64,000 nucleotides of DNA, taken from Blastomussa wellsi (Eukaryota; Cnidaria; Anthozoa; Scleractinia; Plerogyridae). The notes under the pieces are model-generated. The model ran no database searches. It saw only the letters and a list, made by a program, of their open reading frames with translations, and was not told the DNA's origin. Within the stretch, counting starts at the first letter, position 1, and the number at the start of each line of letters is the position of its first letter. The position numbers and the translations under genes are program-made. The stretch covers positions 12,918,888 to 12,982,887 of the forward strand of contig OX393574.1 of the NCBI GenBank assembly GCA_947652115.1. Reading direction: 5' to 3'. Positions 26,162-37,550 of the stretch are shown here, in pieces.

Positions 26162-29061
26162 CTAGTGTTGGCTTCTCTTCTCCAGGTGGAAACTCTGGCC
26201 TTCTTCCATCAAATGGTAAATTAAAAACACTGTGAAGACTAGAAAAACTATAACAGCAAGTAAAATTTGAATATGAGGACCACAAATGCTTTTTTCTTCT
26301 TTGGCTGGTGGAGTTATTTTCTTGACGGCCACAATTTCCACAGAATCAGTCTGCTTCACACTGTTCCCTGTATCGTCACTATAGGCTACTCTAGTCTGCT
26401 GCCGTGTTGTCACTATGCCTGTTGCGACTCTTCTCCTGGGTGTCGATTTTGATGGTGTAGAACTCAACCTTGGAAGAGGCAGCTCTTGCGGTTGAGCATC
26501 TGGTTGATCTGCAGGCCAAGAAAAACAAAAGAATCTGAGAAATGCCTTTCGGTTGGTTTTCCCTAGCAGCGAGAAGACATGGAGCAAGATTGAAAATTAT
26601 TTGGGGTCGGGAAGGTATTATCAAAGACCAAAGAATTTAAAGCTTATGAAGTTTAATTGGAGTTTCCAGAGGCGAGGGGCCAGGGGGGGGGGGGGGGGGG
26701 TGTCTAATTAAAACAAAAATCCCTTCTGTGGACTTGAAGAGTTATGGATATTTTATTGTACCTTGTTGATCTGTGTCAAAAGAGTCTAGATGTTCAACTG
26801 ACTCTGTGTCCATTTCATCTGCTGTTGCGTCATCATTACCATCTGAAAAGTCTGCATATTCCTTCCTCTTTGGTTCAGGTGGGGACACCTCCTTTTGCTT
26901 GGGTGAGATTTTTGTTGGGGCTGGGACAGCAGGCTGTTTTAACTCTTCAGACAGTAACTTGGCTATGAGATACAAAAGTGAAATTTCAGATTCAAAAAAA
27001 TGCAATTGGTTAAATAGCTTGTCTGATTGGCTAAAAATGTGGTTTACATTTATCTTTAGTTCAAAATTTTTCAAACCGGTTTGATTGTCATTTATGTTTT
27101 TATTTTCGCAGGTTATGGTACCGTAATGAGTAAAGCGACTAGGAGTATTTCTACTCCCCTTGGATGGGATGCTAGTCCATCACAGGGCTGCTCACAAGCT
27201 TGAAATTCTCCATTACCCATTCAGACATCTGGATGGAGAGAGTGGGGGGAGGCAACAAGGGGTGAGAAATTTGGCAAAATTTGTTGAAAAAGAAATGAAA
27301 CAAAGAGGCATGAGCCACTAAAGAAGGGGTGGAGAGAGAAGTCAAGGGTACGGGAAGTGGGATGCTCAGACCCTCCCCCACTGTCCCCACCCACAAGAGA
27401 GGCACTGGGGGGTGAAGTAGCTTGCTGAAAACACCAATGCCTCCCAAATAAGCCAAGGAAAAATAGCAATGTAGATTTGTTTACCAAGTTTCTTCTGATA
27501 CAGTGGACGTGTGGAGTCTGTGATTGGCCCTACAGGAACACCAAAAGATTTCATCTGCCTCGCAAGGTCGCCATCAGACAGAGCTGCCACATCAAATGGA
27601 AGGTCACCCTTTACCCTTTTATTTATAACTAGCTTTTGTGGTGGCTTTGATGGAAGTTTCTGTGAACAGAATGTTACAAAATAAAGTAATTAAAGAAAAA
27701 GATGTCAATTTTCGTTACTTTGGGAAGTGCTTATTTTCTTTGAATTTCTTGCCTAAACAGGTTCTTATCAGCCTGGGTTATCATGTGAAGGGGATCTAAG
27801 GGCCTGATTACATGAGCTGGGCTAGCCCAGTTAGCCGGGCTTGTTCCAGTTTGCTGAAATGTCAGTACGTCTGTTAAACACAATCAAAACTCCACTTCAT
27901 GATTCTATGATAACAGGGCAGGCCAGGTTAGCCGACAAAGCAAACTAGCCTGACTAACCAGGCCAGCCTGGCTCATGTAATCAGGCCCTAGATCGAAAAT
28001 TGTAGCCTAACAGGGTATATGTGGGATTTTACTGTATGTATAACGTTGTCATTGCTTCAGTTGCATACTGCAACAACTGTTAACTGGCTCTGCATTAGCC
28101 GCCATGTTTGTATTTCTTGCTTAAATTGCACCAACAAAACAACTGTAACATCTTGCATCAGTTTCTGTTTGATTGAAATTCCTACTTTGATTGAAGTAAA
28201 AAGAGCTTTTGCTAGCTTGCTGTAAAAACAATAACACTACAGTGTAAGCTATTGTTCCTCAATCGGTTTATAATTAATTACACCCACCAAAATAAATTGT
28301 GTATTGCAGTGGGCCGAAGATCCATTTTGTTGTAAGAAAAGAGAGTAAAATGAAGCTAAATTAAAGAAGTGGCCTAGTAGGAACCAATTATGGTCCAATA
28401 ATTTTTAACATTTATAACTCAAGTGACAGATTTCCTACCTGTTCGGGCATTTTGAAGTACAGAAATGAGCTTATAAAAACATTAACCAGACGATGCCAAT
28501 TTCTAAACGTTAGAGATATACCACTGTTTGTTTATGTACATCAGCATTGTACATACCCGGTTATGAAAGCGTAGAGAAAATAACAAATAGATCGAGTTGA
28601 ACATCAAAAATTATTTTGCAAGAAGAAAATCCCTGGAACGAAGCTTCATGTAAGTTTTACAAGCTGAATATGAAAATAAAGCCACATTCTGAATGAAACC
28701 TGCTGTTTTGCTTGAAACAACAAATCGCGGCGAGTTTGAAATGCGCAAGTTAACCACCCAAACCACAGACGCTGGACTGGACATGCTGGAAGCATTGTTA
28801 AAATATTAAAATATTAAAGCAGAATACATTAATGGCGAACTTAAGTACCTCACTGGCTCCCATCGGAGAATATTCCGACGGTTTCTCGTCTTCTGACGAA
28901 AATTCGTCTTCTTCGTTCCGTGACGTCAAGTGCTCAAGATACAAATCCACGTAGAAAGCTTTCTTTTGCTCGGCTCTCGGCAGCGGAACATTGTTGGCTA
29001 ATAAAGCACTCTTTAATTTTTCCTTTGTCAGTCGATGCGGAGTTTTAGAAAACGTTGACAT
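26162..29061 (-). CDS. TMPO: LEM-domain inner nuclear membrane protein, LAP2/thymopoietin-like
   Basis: It is predicted to tether chromatin (via BAF) to the inner nuclear membrane and lamina. There are four exons (minus order): 28849-29061, 27485-27659, 26762-26962 and 26162-26508. All have GT-AG borders and the joined frame encodes 311 aa. Residues 1-50 form a LEM-like fold typical of LAP2 ([18 protein letters not shown], then [13 protein letters not shown]). Residues about 93-131 form the LEM domain proper ([20 protein letters not shown], then TRPLYQKKL). An acidic linker follows, and a single hydrophobic helix lies at about 278-296 near the C-terminus, as in membrane-anchored LAP2 isoforms. 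The start is the second ATG of the open frame, MSTFSKTP, matching the family N-terminus. It is divergent from DNAJC2. Family identity is strong; one-to-one orthology is inferred. Confidence 0.88.
27799..27989. mobile_element. Foldback MITE in LEM-gene intron 1
   Basis: It begins AGGGCCTGATTACATGAGC and ends GCTCATGTAATCAGGCCCT, with inner arms rich in CTGGGCTAGCC/GGCCAGCCTGG. It lies between LEM exons 27485-27659 and 28849-29061. It has no coding potential. Confidence 0.75.
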
Positions 29062-29267
29062 GTTGCAAAATGTCCAAAATTTCACCAAAACTATGAGCTC
29101 AAATTTTGCAAACTCAAAAACTTCGGAAACAAAAATTGCGAAAGCGCGCCATTTGGGAATCCCCTTTGCGCATACGCAATGTTGCCAACCGCTGATATCG
29201 CGTGCTCGCGAGACGCCAAAATGGCGGATTTATCGGCGCAATTTTTGCTAAAGTTTAATTGTTAAAA
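29062..29267. promoter_or_regulatory. Bidirectional promoter between LEM gene and DNAJC2
   Basis: Only 206 bp separate the two divergent start codons. The interval carries a YY1-like box AAAATGGCGGA at 29218-29228 on the DNAJC2 strand, and an inverted weaker relative (GCGCGCCATTT) near 29145-29153. It has clustered CpG-containing GC-rich motifs (CGCGTGCTCGCGAGACG) and no evident TATA box. This is the layout of a housekeeping bidirectional promoter. The YY1 assignment rests on motif likeness only. Confidence 0.6.
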
Positions 29268-32200
29268 ATGGCTCTTCCTCCTGCAAAGGACGGTGAAAAG
29301 ACGTTGACACTTTGCCGTTTGTCAGGTAAACATTTAAATGTGCATTTTCTATGTATACATCCCTCGCGTGATCAGGTAAACTTGCCTGAATATATTTGAA
29401 ACTTCATCGATTATGATCGATAGTAAAGGAAGCTACACTTTTTTCTGTGAAACTACACAATTCAAGAATCAGAACGTTCTGAAGCTATCCGTAAAATATT
29501 TGTATGTGGAATTTTAAACCGATAATACAGGATCAATAAATTACAACAGCAAGCGATACACGAATATACATGCGAGATCATCTGCTTAGCTAGCACGTTG
29601 CTGTTGTTAAATAAAATTTGTCTTCTAACCTTAAACATCATTACTATATCTCCACTTAAAACTAAGCATGCGAGTGCAGAAGCAAAAAATCACGCACTAC
29701 AATTTTGCAAGCATTTCGAGCAGAAGGCTAATTGATTTTTGCGAAGAATGCAAAATGTTGAGGGACCACATAAACCTTTATTTTTTTGCCATAGCACCAT
29801 CTTCTCTTCGATTTGAGCCGGTTGGTCGATGGTATGAAGCAAATATTCGCCGGCGTCAGCATGGTTTCTCTTCCCATCACTCCAGCTCCAGCGCTAGTTC
29901 CAGTGTTAGCTCAGAAGGAGGATATTCATCTGATGAAGAAGATCATAGATTTCTTTTGACTCTGGATCCTACAGATTGGAAGGTAACTGTTTGCATGTAG
30001 TGGTTTAGATTTACCAGAAAGTACGTATAATATACCCATACTGTAAGGGTCATATGGGCTGGTAAATATTTCCACTGATTCTCTCTGTGTGACGGTGCCT
30101 GGTGGTGGTTGCCACTCTCAGGGTTGCCATGGATACCTGCATGCCATGCGTCAGGTTCATATATTGCCTGGCACCACCACCCCTTTTACAGACAACTTCT
30201 CCAAACTCTCTATTGCCGATGAGTTTAATTATTAGGTATTAATATTTTACAGCAACAAGATCATTACAAGGTTCTTGGCCTTGGAAAACTCAGGCACAAG
30301 GCTACTGCAGGCGACATCAAGAAAGCATGTAACTATAAGTTTACATTTATGACACTTACTTGGCTTTCATGAACACTAATTGTATATTGATGGAATTCTG
30401 AGTTTAAATAACATTTCACTCACTCACTCACTCATTCACACAAATTTATACATTGTGCTCCTTCTTCTCCTCCTTCTTTGATGGAACACTGCCTTTGCCC
30501 ACAAGACTTCTCTCAAACTTGTTTCCTTTATTATTTATAGATTGTATTTTGTTCCAAAATAATATTACTAATTAACCCTAACTTTGTTCAATTTTGTTGT
30601 CTAGTTAGAAAGAAAGTGTTAAGACACCATCCCGACAAGAAAAAATCAAAAGAAGAGTCTTCAGATAAAAAGCTTTCCGATGAGGATCTTTTTGCATGCA
30701 TCACTATAGCCAATGATATTTTGAGCAACAAAGAGAAGCGACAAGCTTATGATAGTGTTGACCCACTGTTTGATGATTACATTCCACCTGTGAACGCCAA
30801 CTCACGAAGTAATTTTATTGAAGTATTTGTCCCAGTGTTTGACAGAAATTCAAGGTTAGTCCTATGGAGCATGTATTTAAGGTAGATGTACCAAAAAAAT
30901 GTTTGTTGATAAGGAAAAACTTGTTTTATTTATCTTTGTTTTTCTTTTTGCTCTGCAGATGGTCTAAAGTTCAGCCAGTTCCATCTTTAGGAGATGAAAA
31001 CTCGACGTTTGAAGAAGTTGATAATTTTTATAGTTTTTGGTAAGTTTGTCATGATTTTGTATTGTGTAGTACGCCATAATCATGGCTGCTTTTACGTGTT
31101 TAATAACTTTTCATGTTGCCCTTCTTGAACATGTAGGTATAATTTTGATTCATGGCGAGAGTACTCCTATCTTGATGAAGAGGAAAAAGAAAAAGGGGAG
31201 AAGTAAGTCATGCTTTTAGCTTGCACTATCGCGCAATGACAGGGCGGCAAATAACAGGCGGACACGGGAGACATTGGAGAGGGAAAAAGATTAGCGTAAC
31301 ACTTGCTAAGGGCAATAGCCTTATAGGGATATCTCTGAAATGGACAGGTCTTAAGTGGGCTATGTCACCGTTTGTTCACTTTGAAAATGTAGCCTAAATT
31401 TTTCAAAATCGGCATTTCCAATCCGTTTCAATCTAATGCATCCTCAGCCATCTTTGTTTCTTTTTGGTTTAGTATCACTCCTTTGGTGTTTTTCTTCTTT
31501 AGCAAGCTATCATTTTTAGGATTTCCTATATTTTAAGGGTAATTCAGGTTGTCGAAGAAATGACTAAAAATATTGTGACGTAGCTCATTTAATTTTTTGC
31601 AACCTGTCTTTTTAAGATTGTCAACTGACTAAGTACTGCCCTTGAAGGAATTAAGGACAAAAATGTTACTGGCAATGTATAATTAGTCTGTGATAACCCA
31701 TGTTTATTGGCAGCCGTGATGAGAGAAGATGGATTGAAAAGCAAAACAAAGTGACGCGACAAAAACGGAAGAAGGAGGAAGTTGCCCGCATTAGGACTTT
31801 AGTTGGTATGGACTTATACACAATACTTATAGTTACTGAAGTTCCAAAAACAGCAATTAGAAGAATACAGAGAAGTGTTCACAAGCAACTGATAATTGTA
31901 TGTAACAATAATTATTAAACTATGAGCTCAAGTCTTCTATGAGCGAACTTCAACGAGGCACAAGCGAGTTGACTGCCACTCAAAAATGGCGCAAGGACAA
32001 GTAATCTCTTACCAGTAGTAAGTTGGTTTTAGTTTTAGTAGAAGCTCTACATTGATTTCAGCTCAAAACCTAAAATGTTATACATGTAAGACATGAAAGA
32101 TTGTCTATTTATGTAGTGCACATGTCTGTGATAACATATTTCATCACCAAATAGAAAGTAATAGGAGAACCAATCAAGATTTGCAGATTTCGAAGAGAAT

Positions 32201-35200
32201 ATGACTGAGTTTCTACCAATATTGGACACATAATTTTTATTTTCTCTTGGTATAGATAATGCTTATGCATGCGATCCTAGAATAAAGAAATTTAAAGAGG
32301 AAGAAAAAGAGAAGAAACTTGCAGAAAAGAAAGCGAAAGAAGAAGCTGCCCGGGCGGTGGCCGAAGAAAAAGAGCGAGTGAGTAAATTGGACACTTACAT
32401 AACCTGTTGCTTTTTATATTGTTAGCCAGAGTACATTTTGTTTTCTACTTTAAGGTAATGTGTTGGGATCAAAAATAAAACTCTAGCTAGCTAGGCTGAG
32501 TAGAATTTTGTGGGAGAAACTTCTAAAATGATCATTATTGAAAGAGGTGTCTGAAAAGTTTGAAAATGATGTGCAATGTGAGTCAGTAAAAGAATAATAA
32601 ATGGTCTGGATGTTGTCTATATGGACATAAAAAATATAATTGATTGTGAAATTGAAATTATTTTATCGTAGCAAAGACTTGAAGTTCTAGAAAACGAAAG
32701 AAAACAGAAGGAAAAAGAGGATCAAGAGGCAAAGGAAAAAGTGAGGGGTTTTTATCAATAATTTATTAACTTCTTTTACTTGATGTTTAAATTTAGTTTT
32801 TTACATATTAAGCAAGGCTGTTTTCAGTGAGCACTTTTCATTTGTCTGGAGAAACCACCTTTCCACCGGTATTCCTCTTTTGTTTTTATGCTCATGGGTG
32901 AAATATGTGGCTTTTCTGGTGGAAATGAAATGAATTGGTCCTCCCACTGGTACCACTGCGTTTGTTGAAAAATTATCACTACTGTTAGAACTATTTCCAG
33001 AAAAATTTTCCCCGCCAGTTTTTCTACACAGTCAAGTGGAAAGCACTCATTATCTTTCTTCATTCAAAGTATCGAAAGAGTAGGGCATGGGATGAGAGAC
33101 GGTTTGGACCCAGTCCATTCCCAACAGCTTTAAGAGACACAATAATTATTTTAATTTCTTTATTTACTTTATACTTACCGGTATGTCTTGTTTATTTGTT
33201 TATTTTCAAATGTCTTTTCAGGCACAGGCAGCCAAAGTGGAGAAAAACAAGATGAAAACTATAATGAAGAAAGAAAGGAAGACAATACGAACTATAATTA
33301 AGGTGCATCCAGTTTGATGTTTTCAAAGTTTAATGGTGCATTGTTCCATATCATTGGATCAGCGACAATAATTGTGTATTTTTATTGGCAGAATTATGAT
33401 TATTTTGTCGATGATGAAGAGTCAAGAATACGTGAGATGGAAGTGATGGACCGACTACTCGAAGTAATTTCACTAGAAAGGTAATAATTAAAAATAATGT
33501 TCAAAGTGATAACAGTAATTGATGTACAAGTGCCAGTTGGCGACAAAATTTCGCCTCTGGTACTGAACCTATAGTGTGTTTGTCCCTGATGCTAAGCAAC
33601 ATGATGTGTTGAGCTACACATCAGCTCATTTTTTTGTGTCAATAACATGTTCTTTTTCATTGTTGTAGCTTGCAGTCTTTTCGAGAAAGTCTAGAAAAAG
33701 CGAGCTCAAAGGATGAAGTTAAAGTAATGTATGAGAAGGAGGTAGGGCAACTATCAATCATTTCTAGCATGGTGACATTATACAGTGGAACCTTGATTTA
33801 GTGAGCCCCAAACGTGAAATATATCCCAGGCAACATAACAAAGAAATCATATGTCACATTTGACAACTCGGTTGGGATTCTGTAAAAATTTTGTTTACCT
33901 GTCTAGTTTCAAAGTGCCTTTAGTTAGCTATACACAGATCTGTACGGTGCACTGTAGCTTCATCTCAAATGTTATTTTTTACGCCAATCATTCACAGATA
34001 CAAATATACTGGGTAACGCAACATAACACCATTAAGATACAAACTATACCTCGACCTAACGAACATTTTGGTTGTTTTTCTACAAATTCATTGTATTGAT
34101 ATTTTTGATATAACAAACCCTCGATCTATCGAACCAATTTCCCCAGCCCCTTGGCACTTTGTTAAATTGAGGCTCCACTGTTTTGCAGTAAAATATGGGG
34201 TCAGGTAGCAGCTCTCTCTTAAGGTCTCACACGAATGGCTCACTACCCTGTGTGAAAACTAGACCACAAATCACAGGAACGATGCCCCTTGCAATTTGCT
34301 TCACCAGAGGACGAGTAGAACTATAACCAGATACCGGTTGGGCACTCTAACCAACTGGGCTAGGCCATTTGCTGTTTGTTTATAATTTGGTTTTATCAAC
34401 TGGGTTGATAATGTCAATTGGCCACCGTAAAGAGATTCAAGAGCTGACGTTTTGAGCGTTAGCCCTTCGTCGGAGCGAATCAAGGAATTGTGCGTCGTGT
34501 GTTTTTATATACAGAAAGATGGAGCTTCGCTATTGGCTGGTGCCTGGTAACGTGAAAACTTCGGAATAAATTAGTTGAATGAAAAGCGTTTGTTGATACT
34601 GTGAGGATTAAGAGTGCCGATTTGAAAAATAAATTTTTGTTCTAGATGGAGCAAATGAGAGAAAAAATGCGACAAGAAGCTATAGCAGAAACAAAACAGG
34701 CCACGAAAAACAAAGACGATGAAGCAACCAGTGATGACTGGACTGAAGAGCAAACACAGCTTCTTATTAAAGCTGTCAATCTGTTCCCAGCTGGAACTGC
34801 TTCAAGGTACTGCACAGCTATAGGTCATAGCAGGGTTCGCATGCACCTTGAAAGTCCTTGAATCTCAGAATAAAAATTCAAGGCCTTAAAAGTCCTTGGA
34901 AATTGCAGTCAGTGCTGGAAAGTCCTTGAAACTTGTAGCTAATTTCAATCAACCTAGAATTTTACCTGTCTGGAAAGCACACTCATTATGAGCAGCTGAT
35001 TAATGCTGGATTTTGCAGTGTGTGGAGTCCTTGAAAAAATAGAAAATGTGTCCTTGAAAACATTATTTTAGTCCAAAAAAGGGTGTGAACCCTGCCATAG
35101 GGAGCAAAGACAATGACAACAAGAACACTGATGCTTCATAATAAGGTTACGGTATGCTGTCTGATTTTTTGGTTCTGTTTAGGTGGAAGGTGATTGCTGA

Positions 35201-37505
35201 TTACGTCAATATGCATGCCAAGACTGGCACTTTGCGAGACTCTAAACACGTCATAAAGAAAGTCAAGAGCTTACAGAAGCTAGGTTTGTCAAGTCTATTA
35301 TATGGTCTGGGAATTTACTGCCCTAGCAGAGTTAAAGGATACTTAGCTACTAGCACAGGCTTTGATTGGTCATTGGTTTCCAAGGGTAACCATCAATCAA
35401 TCATCCTGGTGCTCAGTTGAAGTTTTAGTCACAAGCTTTCAATTCTCCAGACTATTTTGTGAGACATTACTTCACTTTGCAGTTCTGAGAATTTGGTAGT
35501 GCATCAACAAAGACAGGGTTCTTTCTTTATTTTCATCACTTCTCTGTTTGTTATTGTATTGGCTCTGTCAGGAGAAACTTGATTTTGAACACACTACATA
35601 ATAATCTTGGTATAAATTATATCGATTGAAGTTAAAAGAAAGTTGTAACTGTGAAGGAGGTTTGGATACCCAGTCTTGGTTAGCACCGATTTTTAAGATT
35701 TAATTTCTCTGTATTTTTAGGTTTTGTTAGGACTGAGAAGGTAACAATTTATATTAAACAGTCGAAACTGTCTCATCAACAATCCAAACAACTGCAATTT
35801 GATCAAAAATACTCCGCTGCCCGTTCTTCTTTTGGTGTTTGGGTATCCAGATGAAGCACTCTAACTTGTGTTTGATATAATAATTACATAGAGATACAGG
35901 GAAGTGATCCAAGTGATGTTAACTTTCCTAATGCATCACAAAATGTTGATCAACAGACCCAACTGTGAAACAACAAGTAAATCAAAATGCTTTTGCAAAA
36001 TTCGACAGAGATCGCTCTCACAGCAAGGTCACTTCATCCACAGAGTCTGACCCAACTGTAAGATATGAAGGTGAGTGCAAGAACAATACCAGCCAGTACA
36101 GTGTTTCATCTTTATGCCTCCTTCTTTCATTGTTCCTTTGTTCGTTCATTTGTTCTTTTGTTCACTCACTCGTTCATTCTCTCATTTGTTTATCCATTCA
36201 TTCATTCATTTGTTCGTTTGTTCGTTAGATAGTTCGTTTGTTTGTTTGTTTTTTCATTCCTATATCCATCCAATCATGCTTTTGTTCAGTCATTCAGTTG
36301 CTTTTAACAATTTTGTGTACACATACTGTTTAATTCTTCTTTTGATGTGTCTTTTCTTAAGTGAGTAAATCTACAGAAGCTGCTCAACAATTATTGGCAT
36401 GGACTTCAGAGGAACAAAGGGTAAGATTTGGTAAATCCAAGATCTTGGAAAAACCAAGATCTTGTAAAAGCAAGATCCTACAAAACCAAGATCTAACCAA
36501 GATGTTGGAAAAGCAAGATCTTTGAAAAACCAAGGTCTAACCAAGATCTTGCAAAAGCAAGATCTTACAAAACCAAGATCTATCCAAGATTTGGTAAATC
36601 CAAGATCTTGGAAAAACCAAGATCTAACCAAAATCTTGTAAAAGCAAGATTTTACAAAATCAAGATCTATCCAAGATTTGGCAAATCCAAGATCTTGGAA
36701 AAACCAAGATCTAACCAAGATCTTGTAAAAGCGGGATCCTACAAAACCAAGATCTAACCAAGATCTTGCAAAACCTAGATCCAACCAAGTTATCTTAGCC
36801 AGGAGACGCTAATTAAAAAAGCGACTCTAATTAGAGTTCAAACCGCTAATAAGTAAAAGCCGTGTATGGTTTTCAAATAATAAATCAACAACACAACTAC
36901 ACGCGTAATGAAACAAATATATTCTAGACTCAAAAAACTCAACGGGCTTCATTTCAACTTTGTTGCCGTCGCTATGCACGTGGTAGCAACAAGTGGACAA
37001 TAAATCAACAACCAGACAAATGTTTTTTATATTTCATAGACTTGTATATTTCATTTGTTTTATATCTACTGGAACATATTTTCAACGTTGGCGAACTGAC
37101 ATATTTGCGTTGGCGAACTGATATAGAACATTGGCGAATCGACCACATATGTCGGCGAACTGGTCGTTGGCGAATAGAGACGTTGGCGAATCGATCGGAT
37201 ACCTATAAAACCATTATTTTGGTTTCATGAGATCTTGGTTAAGCAAGATCTTGGAAAAACAAGATCTAGCCAAGATCTTGGAAAACCATAATTTTGATTT
37301 TGCGAGATCTTAGAGGACCAAGATCATGATGAAACCGATATCGTTGAAAGCCAAAATGTCGCAAAACCAGGATGTTGGAGAACCCAAATCTTTGTATAAC
37401 CAAGATCTAAGCAAGCTCTCTGATCTCCACGATCTTTCCTGAATAACCAAGATTTTGGTTTTGCAAGATCTTAGAGAACCAAACTAAGATGTTACAAATG
37501 AATAG

Positions 37506-37550
<45 letters not shown>

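Noticed and set aside
35880..35956. Possible extra DNAJC2 exon upstream of 35957
   Set aside because: Using the acceptor at 35956 joins in phase and matches the DNAJC2 protein order (LQKL then DPTVKQQ); the upstream extension contains stops.
36371..36784. 137-codon frame with 29-residue repeats
   Set aside because: Direct read-out of the 87-bp intronic tandem repeat; useful only for measuring the unit.
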